Source: Isoetes taiwanensis
Taxonomy: Eukaryota; Streptophyta; Lycopodiopsida; Isoetales; Isoetaceae
Assembly (NCBI GenBank): GCA_021234155.1
Contig: JAJEKV010000001.1
Coordinates: 29,466,177 to 29,530,176, forward strand
DNA length: 64,000 bases
Direction of reading: 5' to 3'
Shown: positions 22,679 through 34,810 of the stretch, piece after piece
Layout of the letters: each line of letters opens with the position of its first letter
Numbering within the stretch: the stretch's first letter is position 1
Position numbers and translations under genes: made by a program
The notes under the pieces: generated by a model
Told to the model about the DNA's origin: nothing
Database searches by the model: none
Seen by the model: only the letters and a program-made list of their open reading frames with translations

Positions 22679-23825
22679 CAAAATGGAAGTTGGGTCGTCT
22701 AACTTTTTGTCCTTTTTGTCTTTTGTTGGGTCACTCATTCTCGATTCCGTTCATTTTCGAAACCCAACTTCCCTTCCAAATTAGAAAAAGCCACATGGCA
22801 TCACCAAATTACACTTCAAACAAAAATGGAGACCCAACTTCCATTTTGTTGCAGTGATGGGGAAAGTCCTAGACATGCCAATTTTGCCGGTAGAAATTTT
22901 GGTGTTGCCTATACAAAAGAAAATTTTGTAGGAATTAATCCTATAACATGCCAATACATTCCAAGATCACAGAAATTAGCTGCTACAGTTGGATTTTGAT
23001 AGGAAAATTGCCGGTACATACAAAAATCTAGAGGAAATTTTTTTATCCATATCTTATCTTATATATATTTTCCTATTGCAACATAAACCTATCCAAATAC
23101 ATCCTTCTTATCTATACACATAATAATACTATTACCACAAAAAAAAAATATCGACAAACAAAACAAACAATACTTAATTGTTTTTTTTTTTTGTCGTCCA
23201 TTTTTGAACGAGGTCGACCTTTAGGGCTTGGCCTTGGTAGCTTGGCCTTGGGTGGTAGCAGCAGCTGATGTTTACTCTCTGCATTCCGATTAGATTAGAA
23301 AAGGCCGCAGCACCCTCCCTTAAGATTTGGAGAGAGAGTGCAAATTACAGGCACATTTTCACTACATTTGGTACAAAACGCCAGCGATGATGTGAGGAAG
23401 ATAATGAGGATTTTGAAGATGAGGATGGATGAGAAAAAATGGAACTATTGAATTGCCTATATGTTTTGTTCTTTGTAGGAAAATTTTCTATACAATAAAA
23501 ATTTTCTAGGTAACTGCTTGTACAATTTTTGAATTGCCTATAGATTTTTAAGTTTGTAGGAATATTTCTTGTACCACTAAAAACTTTCCCCACCTCTGTT
23601 TTGTTGCTTAACCTGCCTTTACATGCAGGAAACAAACATGACACGCCGTCGAAAACTATGGGGAAAATCAAACAGTATTAACCAGAAAATGTTGTCCTTG
23701 TGCTCATTCTATACGTTCGAAACCATGGGGATTTGACCCTATAAACATAGAACATATACGTGAAGGGCCCATAGAATGGAGGGAATGCATTCTAAAACCT
23801 GCGAGGCGTTCATAAGAATAGCATC
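22679..23825. other. Upstream region of the nine-exon gene
   Basis: AT-rich DNA with no gene. It should hold the promoter of the gene starting at 23826, but I see only a weak TATA-like CTATAAACA near 23739. Poly(T) and A-rich runs at 23140-23195 are simple sequence. A 108-codon minus-strand frame at 23345-23671 looks like chance. Confidence 0.35.
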
Positions 23826-26800
23826 ATGGACAGCAGTAACTCCGATAGAGGATGGAGCAACTACACGATCATCGAGCAGCAGCTTCGAATAAAGGTACAT
23901 TGCACGCTCTGTATAGACTGTATTTCAACCGTGTTTTCACTCTCTCAAGAAAAGTTCTTTCAAGTGTTCTGTGCACACTTCCACGAGGAATTTACTGTGT
24001 GGATGACAGTGCTCTTTCTTCCTAGTTATTGCTTCCGCTTTGTTAAAGTACGCTTACTTGATCGTGTGTAGGAGCAGGCGATTAAGTAATTTAATAACAT
24101 GCAGTTCAAACGTTGCGTTTTGTCATCACTCCTTGCATAGTGGATTGAGGGTATATTGATGTTTCTTTTCTGGTATACTTCATTGTCCTCCAACAGAATC
24201 ACATTGAGGAGCTTAGACCTAGTGATCCTTCTAGCGGTTTAGAAGAACCTGAACATTTCTCAGATGCAGGGAGAGCCACCACGAATGCTATGGCATCCCA
24301 GCAGGAGCTCAAAAATCCTCAGCCGTATTGGGGTCTTCTTGCTGGTGGAGCATTGGCAACTGCCATCTCGTTTGCACTTCGGCAAAAAAGAAGAGGGCCA
24401 GTTGGAGCGGACAAAAAAGATAGGGACAGGGCATTACTTTCTGTAAACGAAGGTGTTGCACGATTTTCTTGATTTCTTGATGCCATTTTCTGGTGTGATT
24501 TTAAAAGCCATTTACTATTTCTTGCAGCACAGAGTGCGGCTGTATCATCGCCTCCCTTACAACCAGGGTCGAGTAGCAGAAGCAATGAACCCCTGTATAG
24601 AAGTTCTTGTATAGGTGCGGATATAACCTTTGGATATCAAATTTGTAGCACCTTATTGTAATTAGTAGTGTGCATTTCTTATCACAGATGATAACCATAT
24701 AACTCGTCATTTGAGATCCAACCCAAATAAGAGAGGCAATGAAGAGGCATGCCCTCTTTCTAACAGGTCTTGCTATCCTTCAAAGAGTCTTAAGCTTTCA
24801 ATTCAAGATGCTGTTGATGCTTTGTCACACACAGATTGTCAAGACTGGAAGGGCGTGAAGTATAGCCAAACAGTGTTTAAGCAGGGAAGTAGTGTAGATA
24901 ATGCATCTTTAAGAACATCATCCAAGCATAAAATAGTTCAGAAGCTGAGACAACAATTGAAGAATAGAGATGAAATGATTCTAGAGATGCAGGCATGCAT
25001 TTTGGAACAACAAAGGATTATTGAAATGCATCATGTCCAGATATTGGATTTGGAACAATTGCTAAAGAGAGCAAATAAGACAGTTATCGAAATGGGACAA
25101 GAGAATCAATGGCTCCAGAACGTTTTAGCTGAACATCATTTGCATTGCATGGTTGGTTGTGACGATAACATTGTTTTAACTTCTGGTGAAACCAACCTGA
25201 AGAATGCAGAAAAGCATAGAGTCAGGAAAGTAAAAGAGCAGACTCGGCAAACCAGTCATCAAGAGTGTGTGGAAAAAGCTACGATGTGTGGGAAGGATGG
25301 CTTTGCTGATGAACATAGACCAAAGAGACATATTGCAGCTGGTTTTGATGACTTGGCAAACCAAGGTAATGGAATAGTTAAATGTATAGAATCACAGATA
25401 GCAGATGCAGAGAAGGTGGCAGCTGAAACATCGTCTCGTATAGAGACATGTCAAAGGGACCGGCAAGAGTTGTCGAGTGCTTTGCTAGAGCTTCAACATA
25501 AAGTTGACACTCAGGTGTGCTTTTCTAGCATCTATAGTTGGTTTGGCATGCAGGAATGCTAGATGGAATACATTTTGACTGCCAGTGCTATTAACTTGTT
25601 TGCATTATGCACACTGTAAAATTGTTAAAACATGCAGGAGTTACACAGTTTAACAATTAATACGATTGGAAATTGGTAATCTATAATAAAGACAAGCCTT
25701 CACATCTTTTTTGCATAATTTTAGCAGGCTTTACAGTTGAAGCATAGGAAGAAATTCAAATGCACTGTGCAAAAGAACAATAGGGGAGACTCCTTGCAGG
25801 CATCGAATCTTAGGTAATTTAAGTCTGTGTGTCAATTCTCTATTGTGGCTTGGTGTAATTTCATGTGCTCATATTGCTGTGCACTATTTAGACAATGCAC
25901 GTTTTTGTTCTCTATGCATTGTTATGCAGTGTTCTAAAGCAATCTTCATCTTTTGACCTTACAGTTTGGTGCTTACCTATTGCCCATTATAAGGTGGAAC
26001 CTAATGCATTAAACGTGCACTCGTATTGCATCTTGCCTGCTTTTCTTGTTTAAAAGATATTCCTTGTTTGCAGACCTATTTGTCATGCCAAAGTGCTGTA
26101 TCTATCTGCTCTATTTAACAAGATTTGGGCTGATTGTAAAATCTTTAGATATGTAGTTAATCTTTTATGGCAGTGCCTTGTCGTAAAAAATACTAAATAA
26201 GCAGCAGATTTTTGATTCCCGGGCAAAGCCTTTGATTTAATTGTTTTTGAAGTAGAATGAGTAATCTAACAGTAGACATGATTGGCCTCATCTTGAGCTT
26301 ATTCTGCTTGTACAACATGATCTCAGTGTAACAGCTAATGATCAATAATGGTTCAGCCTGATTGGGCTCTGTTTTATAGAACCTTCATGTTACCTGCTAC
26401 TGGATTATAGAACAGGCTGGGCGATATGTACTTTGTTCAAGCTATTGACTTGTTTTTTCCACCTTTTTTTGTCTAACAGCAGAGGCGAAAATTCAAAGGA
26501 CCCAGCCCTTTCCAAAATTTCAGAGCCATCTAGTATTGCTTTTAGCAGTCTCACAATGCTTTCAAGTGAACTTGCCACAGAAAATCCACATGATGCAGTT
26601 GTAGGGCCAAATTCAGTTGGAATGTCAATTGGAGACCTGTTGATGGTGTTGCATCAGGAAGTTAATCTTCTTCTCTCTGGTGGTTTTTTGGCAAAACCAG
26701 CTGAACTGGTAAAGTTTTGTGATTTTAGATATATAATCAATCAGTTGATGCTCTCTTTCTCGTGTCTTAAGGGATTTTTATATCACTTTGTTCATTGTAA

Positions 26801-29800
26801 TTCAGCTTCTTTGTAACTTTACTTATGTAAAGGAAAATTTGCAAATGAATCTTATTCTCTACTGCATTATCTATTAAGGCCCAGGGCTCCTTACAAGAAG
26901 TAAAATGAGGACTTTCAATAGAAGCACTTAAGATCCATTCCATGGGACTTGGATTTTGTTGCATGGGTCTTGGACTATAAAGCATTGCCTTCTGAAATCC
27001 ATGCACCCATTCGATCAGGAATTGCCCATTCCTTATATCAATAAACTGATTAAGTGACAAAGATTTCCCCCTTTCTAGGAAGCAGGAGTGGCATTTTTTA
27101 TAAGTTGGCAATTTTATCTTGATGGTAGCCTTTACTCGGCTGCGAATAATGTGTACAAGGTTGTTCTATTTTAAGGAGTCAGCAGAATGAATTCTCTCGA
27201 CCTAAATTCTGGAACCAAGTGTGCCTTGATCTCTCATAACATATGCTAGGTCGAATGCTTATACATCAGTAGTTGAATATTCGTTTAAGTTTGTTTCAAA
27301 CCTGTCGCTGTTCAAGTTTGTTAACACGGAGGCACTTTGTTGCAGGTTAAGAATTTGAGCAATAAGCTTGAACACGTCACAAAGCAACTAGAGACAAATG
27401 TTTGCCTGACGCCCGAACAACAGGCTAGGCTCACTGAACTTAATAGGTGTGTCACCATACTGCATAACAACTGTATCCAGATGAACAGTATCAACCAAAG
27501 AAGCGATAAGGAAGACAGTGCAGTTTCTACATTATCTGAAGAAAAGGTACATTTAGGCATTTTTTGTTCATGCCTGTGGTTTCTATTTTTTGAGAAATAT
27601 CAAGATCCAGAGCAGTGACAGGGCTTCATTATGCATTTTTTCCGTGCTTTTAGAATGGATATTTGTCAGCTTCCTAACAGACTAAGGTATGAAGTGTGCA
27701 CTGCTTCAAATCATCAGTTTCCTACCTGATGTCTCCTGTTTGTGAGAAAGTTGCAAATTATCAGTTTAGGAAGGTTGACTCACATGTTGTGTGTCTTTGA
27801 TAGCTTGGAAATATAGATATTATCCTAGAATCATGTCATCTGGATGCGCTTGGATGATCCTGTCATTTAGTTTGTTGTTTGTTTCCTGTTGCAGTCATTG
27901 TAGACACCTTTTTAGAAAGGCACTAAGAAACTGTACTTTCACGTTACAGTTTCTTCATGGTATAAGGAGTTACCCCTTCATGGTGCACAACACATTTCCT
28001 TTACACAGAGCATTTATCTGACTGAACTTGTAAAAAACACTTGCCAGTGAATGAAATAATTCTCATCAGTGTAGGAAATGCAAATGAGCCGTTTTTGCTT
28101 ACTGAGGTCTCTGTACATTAACTATAGATGACTTAAAAAACATAGAGAATTAGTTTGATATGGAACAAAATTGCTAGTTGTGAAGGTTGCAAATGTTAGC
28201 CACTATGACTTCTGTCCGTGTCAATAATTGTCAAAATTAGAACTTGGTTTTGGATGTGAGAATCCCATGTTCAAATCTGAAGCTCATAGTTGGATAATCA
28301 CTTGTTTCAGTTTTTTGCGACGGACTTCGAACTGTTGAGATTGGTCATAACTTTGACATGCTCTTTTGATATTGTCGAGATTTAGCTTTTAAGACAGAGC
28401 AGAAGATTTTGTAGTTTGAGCTGTCTTTATTGCTTATGCATTTGCATACAATAATCGTTTAGGCAATGGTGTGTAACTTGCATAGTGCCTATATACATGC
28501 GGATGGTGCAAGTTCCTTAAATTCTGCAAGAGTCTCCTAGTTTCGCTTTATCTGGTTGCTGCATTGGATGCTCCTTGTTTACTTGTTTAGTTCATGTTGA
28601 AAGTACTTTTCTGGTCTGCTAACAGTTTGAATATTAAATGGTTGATTCAGCCTTGTGAGAGAACATCTGAGCTTTCATATAGGAGTAAGGGAGAAACCAC
28701 AAGTCATTTTGGATCACTTTCTCAGACAAGGTCGAATTTATTTTCTAACAGCTAATGTGCTTCTGGTATTTATTGTCACAACCTAGATCCATTTTCGTGT
28801 GCTTTCTATTGCATCAGAGCATAGTCATATAAGACATGATAGCCTTCAACAGGACAATCATTTCCCAGCTGCATATTCCTGTCTGAATACTACTGGTTAT
28901 AACCTTTTGAATATGTGCCTGGGGCAGCATTGTTGAGTGCCAATTTGTTGCTTTGAGGGGTATTGGTCATTCATTTTTAAGTCACAACTGAGACAGAATA
29001 TTGTCACATCTTTTGAGTTGCTTGCAGGTATGCAACAATAGAGGGCAGCAACCATGAGAGCATGCAGGACAACAATAGTGCCAAACGAGTTTCAAATACA
29101 TGTGGTACGACATTCTCCAGCGGACTTAAGCATAACGAGCTTTTGCCAACTCAGGATCCAACTTGGAAACTCAAGGAAGCTGCAATTGAAAACAACCCAT
29201 CATGCAGACCTCACACTAAAAACTTTGGGGTTTCTGTAAATGCCAGATGTGATGCTTGTTTTGAAGAGGATTACAGTTCATGTACTAACAAGAGCAAAAG
29301 TGATAGTATTGCCAGCATCTGGTCTTTGAAGGAAGAAGTGGCACGTCTTACGCTAGAAATGGAGCAAGTAAGGGTGGAAGGCCAAGATGTGGCGGTCAGG
29401 GAGAGCACCTTCGACAAGAATTTCAGGAATTCAGGTGCTGCTTCTGTGGCGGTGAAAGTCGGCAGTCCTGGTACAAATATTATCACTTCTGGTAGTAGCG
29501 CTGATGGGACTAAAGGAAGCTTTGGGAGGTTCTTATTTGATATGGGTGGAAAGCTTAATTTGGATCACGGACCAGAGAGCCACAAGCTCCTCAATACTGA
29601 TCAATTCGGTGAACCTCTGTCACCTTTTTCAAAGATGATAGCAAAGCTTGAACTTTCAGATGCGTTACCCTATGGTCAAAGGCATGCATCTCATGTACTT
29701 GACTTTAATAAAGTAAACACCACCATTGATAATAGTATGAATAGATTAGATGAGCTAGGTTCTGGATCAGGCTCTAATGATTCAGTTTTTAATAGAATGC

Positions 29801-29904
29801 TGGACAACACATTAGATGATTTAGTCAGGATATGCTCCGCTGGTTCAAGTCCTTGTAGAACTTCTTCCACTAATTCAATTTCTGATATTGACGAGGATAC
29901 TTAA
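23826..29904 (+). CDS. Nine-exon gene: membrane-anchored coiled-coil protein, family unknown
   Basis: Exons: 23826-23894, 24197-24452, 24528-24614, 24688-25514, 25728-25813, 26480-26708, 27346-27546, 28651-28730, 29028-29904. Every junction has GT...AG and phases join, giving 2712 nt, about 903 residues plus stop. Visible parts: a polar N-terminus; a hydrophobic segment at about 67-84 (YWGLLAGGALATAISFAL) followed by RQKRR, which suits a single membrane anchor with a basic cytosolic side; a coiled coil at about 217-290 ending ENQWLQNVLAEHH; a second helical region in exon 7 (KNLSNKLEHVTKQLE); and a Ser/Asp-rich C-terminus in exon 9 ending SDIDEDT. Two acceptors (exons 5 and 6) are tandem NAGNAG sites. 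I cannot name the family. The role is unknown; tethering or scaffolding is only a guess from architecture. The first ATG is chosen because it opens the phase-0 first exon. Confidence 0.8.
25722..25730 (+). other. Tandem NAGNAG acceptor, exon 5
   Basis: TAGCAG precedes exon 5, so splicing could start at 25725 or 25728 and would add or omit one glutamine without changing frame. Confidence 0.6.
26477..26485 (+). other. Tandem NAGNAG acceptor, exon 6
   Basis: CAGCAG at the start of exon 6 allows starts at 26480 or 26483; the product differs by one residue (Ser-Arg or Arg alone). Confidence 0.6.
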
Positions 29905-30099
29905 AAAGCTTATTGAGATGATTTGTCTGCGACTAATGAAATGCTTGATGTTTTGAAGCATTTGTTTAAGATGTCTTTTTGTTTAATTATAGCTGTGCCC
30001 CATCAACATAAAGTGTGGTGGCTAGAGCAGCAGTCAAAGAATGAAATCCACAGACCAAAAAAAGTAAGGAACTTTTGATTTGCTCGGAACTTTTTTTAT
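29905..30099. other. 3' flank of the nine-exon gene
   Basis: Probable 3' untranslated region. No strong AATAAA signal is visible; plant signals are loose, so the transcript end is unknown. Confidence 0.3.
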
Positions 30100-30252
30100 G
30101 ATATTATAGATAGATAGATATTATTTAATGTTCATGGGGATCCTACAAGGGTTATGGGATGAGTCTATAGATATTGTGACTTTGAATGGGCTCGAACTCG
30201 AGACATATATATTCTAGAACAAACATATTACCACTAGACTAAAAGCTTGGAA
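30100..30252 (-). mobile_element. tRNA-derived SINE (Au-like)
   Basis: Read on the minus strand, TTAGTCTAGTGGTAA (A-box, 30241-30230) is followed 31 nt later by GAGTTCGAGCCC (B-box, 30199-30188), the internal RNA polymerase III promoter of a tRNA. It cannot be a tRNA gene because the cloverleaf does not close. The body continues to a TATC-rich/TAGA end near 30105. Architecture resembles plant Au-type SINEs. No target duplication found; the 5' end is approximate. Confidence 0.55.
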
Positions 30253-30279
30253 AAATTAAAGATACAAGAAATTTATCGC

Positions 30280-30505
30280 CTTGGTGCAAAGGGGTTTTGT
30301 TTAAGTAAAAATGGATCCCAGTTTTAGATATGTGAAAAGTGAATTTTGTTGGATATGTGAAAAGTGAATTTGGAGAAAAGCATATGTTTTGTCCAACTTG
30401 GTGCAAAGGGGGTTTTGTTTAAGTAAAAAAGGATCCCAGTTTTAGATATGTGAAAAGTGAATTTTGTTGGATATGTGAAAAGTGAATTTGGAGAAAAGCA
30501 TATGG
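30280..30505. repeat. 117-bp tandem duplication
   Basis: CTTGGTGCAAAGG starts at 30280 and again at 30397; the two units are nearly identical through AGAAAAGCATATG. Each unit also contains an internal duplication of GATATGTGAAAAGTGAATTT. Confidence 0.85.
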
Positions 30506-30869
30506 ATACAATATAACTCGTCTACATGTAATGGTTGGACCAATTATCGTGTCGAAATGCCTCTTTTAAAATTTCATATTTAAAAGGTATATTTTATGTT
30601 CAAGTTTAGAAGTGCATGGAAACTTTTCTTGGAATAATAGGTTTTTATCATACACTTTGTATGAAAAAACGTTGTTATATTTTATACATGTGGCGTGTAA
30701 ATAAGCTATCCTTTAATTTTTTGCTAAAGGATAAAGCTTATAAGATTTCTGTTTAATTGTGTGCATGCATTTGGCTTACGTGCAAGTGTGCTTGCATGCC
30801 ACTTTTCCTTCGCTTAGGGGTTTATGGAAGCGTTCACTTGCTTCATGTGGTACTCTAAGGTGGGTTCAC

Positions 30870-31465
30870 TTGCTGCATGTGGTACTCGCCAACAGGATAT
30901 TTTGTCTCATCTCTTGAGGCACAACAATGTTAACCCTGCACATATTGACAATGTTATTAGCATGGGATATTTCATTGTGTTGAAACATTGAAACATTGAA
31001 ACTGAGGGAGGCCATAAGGCTTTGGAGTTTTTCAGACAAATGGAACGTGAAGGAATTAAGCCCAACAAGTATATCAGTGTTTTGAGTGCATGTGGAAAAT
31101 AGGTGCCCCTGATTGAAGTAAACATGCGCGTAGACAGCTTGTGCAAGCTGGGTTGGAATCCAATATAGTTGGAAATAACCCAGTTGCAATGTATGCGAAA
31201 ATGTGCCAGATGCATGTAAAGTTTTTAACAGGATGACTGTACATGATATCTCATGGAATGCATTGATTTCACGCAATGCTCGGCATGGCAATGCATGCAA
31301 GACCATTTTCTATTTCGGCAAAATACAGCAACATGGGGTCAAGCCAAATGGAGTCACCTTCATTTTTGTTCTTTCTGCATGTAAGACTGGGTAGAAGCAG
31401 GCCGTGAGCTTTTTGAGTCTATGGGTACAATATATGGCTTCTTGCACCAGTGATTAAAATAAGAA
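30870..31465 (+). pseudogene. PPR gene remnant (PLS type)
   Basis: In shifting frames it reads as consecutive pentatricopeptide repeats: ALEFFRQMEREGIKPNKY then VLSACGK; DACKVFNRM, DISWNALIS and KPNGVTFIFVLSAC; then VEAGRELFESM. The order of F-x-x-M, W-N-A-L-I and G-x-x-P-N-x-x-T-F is that of PLS-class PPR proteins, which bind organellar RNA. Stops (such as near 31100) and frameshifts make it dead. It is about 1 kb downstream of the nine-exon gene, in the same orientation, but unrelated. Confidence 0.8.
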
Positions 31466-33104
31466 AATGATCGACCGCCAGAATAGAATCGCCGTGGAAC
31501 TCTGCTTTAGTTTTGCATCAAATCAAGCCACAATCTAAGTAAAAAACAGAAGAAACAAATTTACAAAGATTTTATACTGACCAGGTGTTTTGCTGCTCAT
31601 GGTCGATTAATGTATCATCATCCTGAGAGCAGCCATAGCCAGAAACAGACTGCATCGACGACTCATGGCAATGCCGAAATGCAAGGAAAAATATATGCAT
31701 ACTGATCATTTTTCAACGTTAAAGTAAAAACATGAAGCAGAGCTGTTTGCAAAAAAAGAAAACTTGATTTGCGCGAAATCAATGCCTACAAACTCAACGT
31801 GGTCGTACCTTGTAATATTGATATCTAAGTCTGTAATGTTGATCTCTGAACTTGTTATGTTGATCTCTGACGGTAATTGTGCAGTGGCACATCACATCAA
31901 TCATAGCCCATGCATGTGTTACTGCCATAGAGGACCAACGGCTTCATGAGCAGATACGCATCACTAGATTTCATAGATTAAAGCTCTGACAATTTTAAGA
32001 AGTTGTAAAGGCCTGGATTCAAATGGGTGGATTACCTCTATTGAACATTTGACGGCACCTGAATCACCTGCCCAGAACTCTTATATGCACGCACCATCCT
32101 AAGCCAACAAAAGAACTTATAGCTTCTGCAAGGCTCGATTCTCATATCAACAAAAATTCGAGAAGAAATCGATTAGAAAATCCTCATACAGCTATGACAG
32201 CAATGGATTCGGTTGCCGAACTCCTTGGATGGCCATAGCAAGATCAAAGATCAAATTAGAAGTATCAAAGATGGCCATAGCAAGATTGAGAAGGGAAAAA
32301 GATATATAGGCAGATCCAAATAGCTGGGCGTAAAGCTCCAAGAAATTGACAACACCTGCTATAGATGAACTGGTACCCAATCTGGACTGCAAAAACCAAT
32401 TGCTTGTGGCCCCTGTACTTATAAGAGCCACAACCGGAGCCGAATAACAGCTAGTAGCAAGCAATATCATATTATATAATTTTCGTCAGCGCATGTAACT
32501 GCTAAACCATTCATGTAAAAATGAATCACAAGCAATACTTCAGGATTACGAGTCCTGCACTCTGGTACGGCGTAGGTAGCAAATCCTTCAATAATAAAAT
32601 AATCAATACTTCACTTAAATGGATTCACTGTTGCAGGAATAAAAATTTACAGAGATCGTGCCAGCAATGGCTACAGTACGTACAATGTGTCAACACCTTA
32701 ACAAAAGTGACGATCTATATCATAATACTCGGCATCTAGCACTTCGTACTGCGGATAAGAGTATTATTCATGACAATCGAAGGGAATCCAGCATTTGCAG
32801 CTCCATTCTCAGCGACCACTTGATATAGAACTTTACGCAACCGTTACTGTAGAACTGAACTTAACTTAGGGGCAAAATACAACAGATAGACTCAAGTAAC
32901 CTACCTCAAACACGGAATACCAATCAGACCGGAGAACGTATCCTTACAAATTATCAGGTATGCTCAACCCGTTCACTTCGACAAGCTATTGATTATCACC
33001 AAGTACTCCAAAGGATCCTAATAAAAAAAATAGTTGGTGGAAGTTCTGTGACAGATCAATGTATCGGACCCCTAAACACAAGCACATTTACCTACTGAAA
33101 ACCA

Positions 33105-33162
33105 TTAGGCAGGAACATCTTGCTTTCCAATCTTTAGGCAGTAACATCTTGCTTTCCAATCA
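33105..33162. repeat. 29-bp tandem duplication
   Basis: TTAGGCAGGAACATCTTGCT is repeated from 33134 with one change (GTAACATC). Confidence 0.8.
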
Positions 33163-34772
33163 GGCAGACCCCAGCTAAAACGACTCGACACACCCACCTT
33201 TGCACGGGATCAAAAAAACTTGCCTAAAAATCGACGGATGCACCAGAATAGAGAGAAGATTTTGTTTCAGCTTCATTGCCATTATGTCGCCCAACGAAAC
33301 AGAGCCAAAACCAAGGATCAATGCGATTCAAGCTCAAAAACTCAACAGAAAGGACCAAGATTAAGAAGCTGAGATGCCGATGACCACTTTACGAAAAATC
33401 CGGCAGAAAGCTATGATTCAATCTGCCATAGCTCTGGGTATTGCAAAACAAATTGGAGTCGGTTAAGAACAGATGGCCGCAACCCAAAACTTGTCCCACT
33501 GTTTGCAGAGAGATAAAACTAGGAAGCAGCGGATTTGAAGGCGAGGCGGCCGTCCTTGGACATGCTTGGAGCGTCTGGCTATGCCGGGCCGCAAGTGCCG
33601 AAGTATGCAAGCCAGGTTTGCTTGCAGAGAGAGAAACAGAGCAAGAAAGCACACACGTGTCATTACCAAAATGCTTTAAACAAAGCATATATACGTGTCA
33701 CTACTATAATGCTTCAAACAAAATAACATCAAACAAATAGCTTCAAACAGAAAACCAAACTGAATTATATATGAGTGATAGAAATCAAAATATATTGGTA
33801 AATAAAATTGAACATATAGAAATCAAAATGTGCGGATAAGTAAACAAAATTCCTTTATTATTAGACAAATTTTTAGCACACCAGCCCTACCGGGCCTACA
33901 GCCTTTCTTGAAATTCTAGCCTATCCACGTTGCATGTCCACGTCAGTATTTATGACATGGAGATGACATGTTATATTTTAAACCGTTCGATTTTAATCCT
34001 AGGGTTTACAAAATTCCATGTATTTCAAGAGATAAAAAAGAAGTTTTAGACGTCCCATTATAAAAAATCATTTGCATCTTGTTGATGTGGTTGGATTCCT
34101 ACAGACCCTTATATGCTTGCTTAGTCCCACCTTGCTCAAAACCCCATGTACCATTTGCATGATCCAAATAAGACCTTTGACTTTCATTCATAACCTATTA
34201 CTTGTTTCCTAAAAGTGTTCATTTCAGAAATTGGCTGGCTTGCACTAGAAAGCTCCTGATTATTATCATGAAAAGTTTGTGTCAGTGAGCAGCTCGGATT
34301 GTAAGAAAACTGGTGAAAACAAGATGGGAAAGGAAAGTAGTGATTCCATTTGGGAATGCTTCTGTATGAGAAACAGACTGAGTGCTCTTGCCTTTGGACA
34401 AATCTGTCCTCTTTAAAAGAACCATTTCATTTAGTTTGAACAAATGTAAATTATTCTACATGTGGTTGCACACTTCTTTTGTTCAATGATGTGAAAAAAA
34501 ACATATCACATGCATGTCAACTATGCAAAAGCACATAAGGTAATCGAGCTCCTTCAAACTACTACCTCAAAATGCAAAAAGATAAATGATGAATAACAAA
34601 GCTACAAACATTACCTAACAAATCTTACCTTGCGAAAGTCTTCTGTGTGCCTCTTGCTAGTTTTTCGTATTAATATTTTTTTTATCAGGATTGTCTATCT
34701 TCCCTCGCAACAATTCTTGCAATACTAGCCTATCCACTTGGCAAGCCATTGGATCTAAATTTTTTTTCATCC

Positions 34773-34810
34773 ACGGTGGAGAAATAAATTTACGGTGGAG
34801 AAATAAATTT
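34773..34810. repeat. 19-bp tandem duplication
   Basis: Two exact copies of ACGGTGGAGAAATAAATTT. Confidence 0.9.

Noticed and set aside
30188-30241. tRNA gene on the minus strand
   Set aside because: A- and B-boxes are present, but acceptor and anticodon stems cannot pair; treated as a SINE.
33441-33740. A 99-codon frame in a small GC-rich island
   Set aside because: No recognisable motif; overlapping frames on both strands are equally open.
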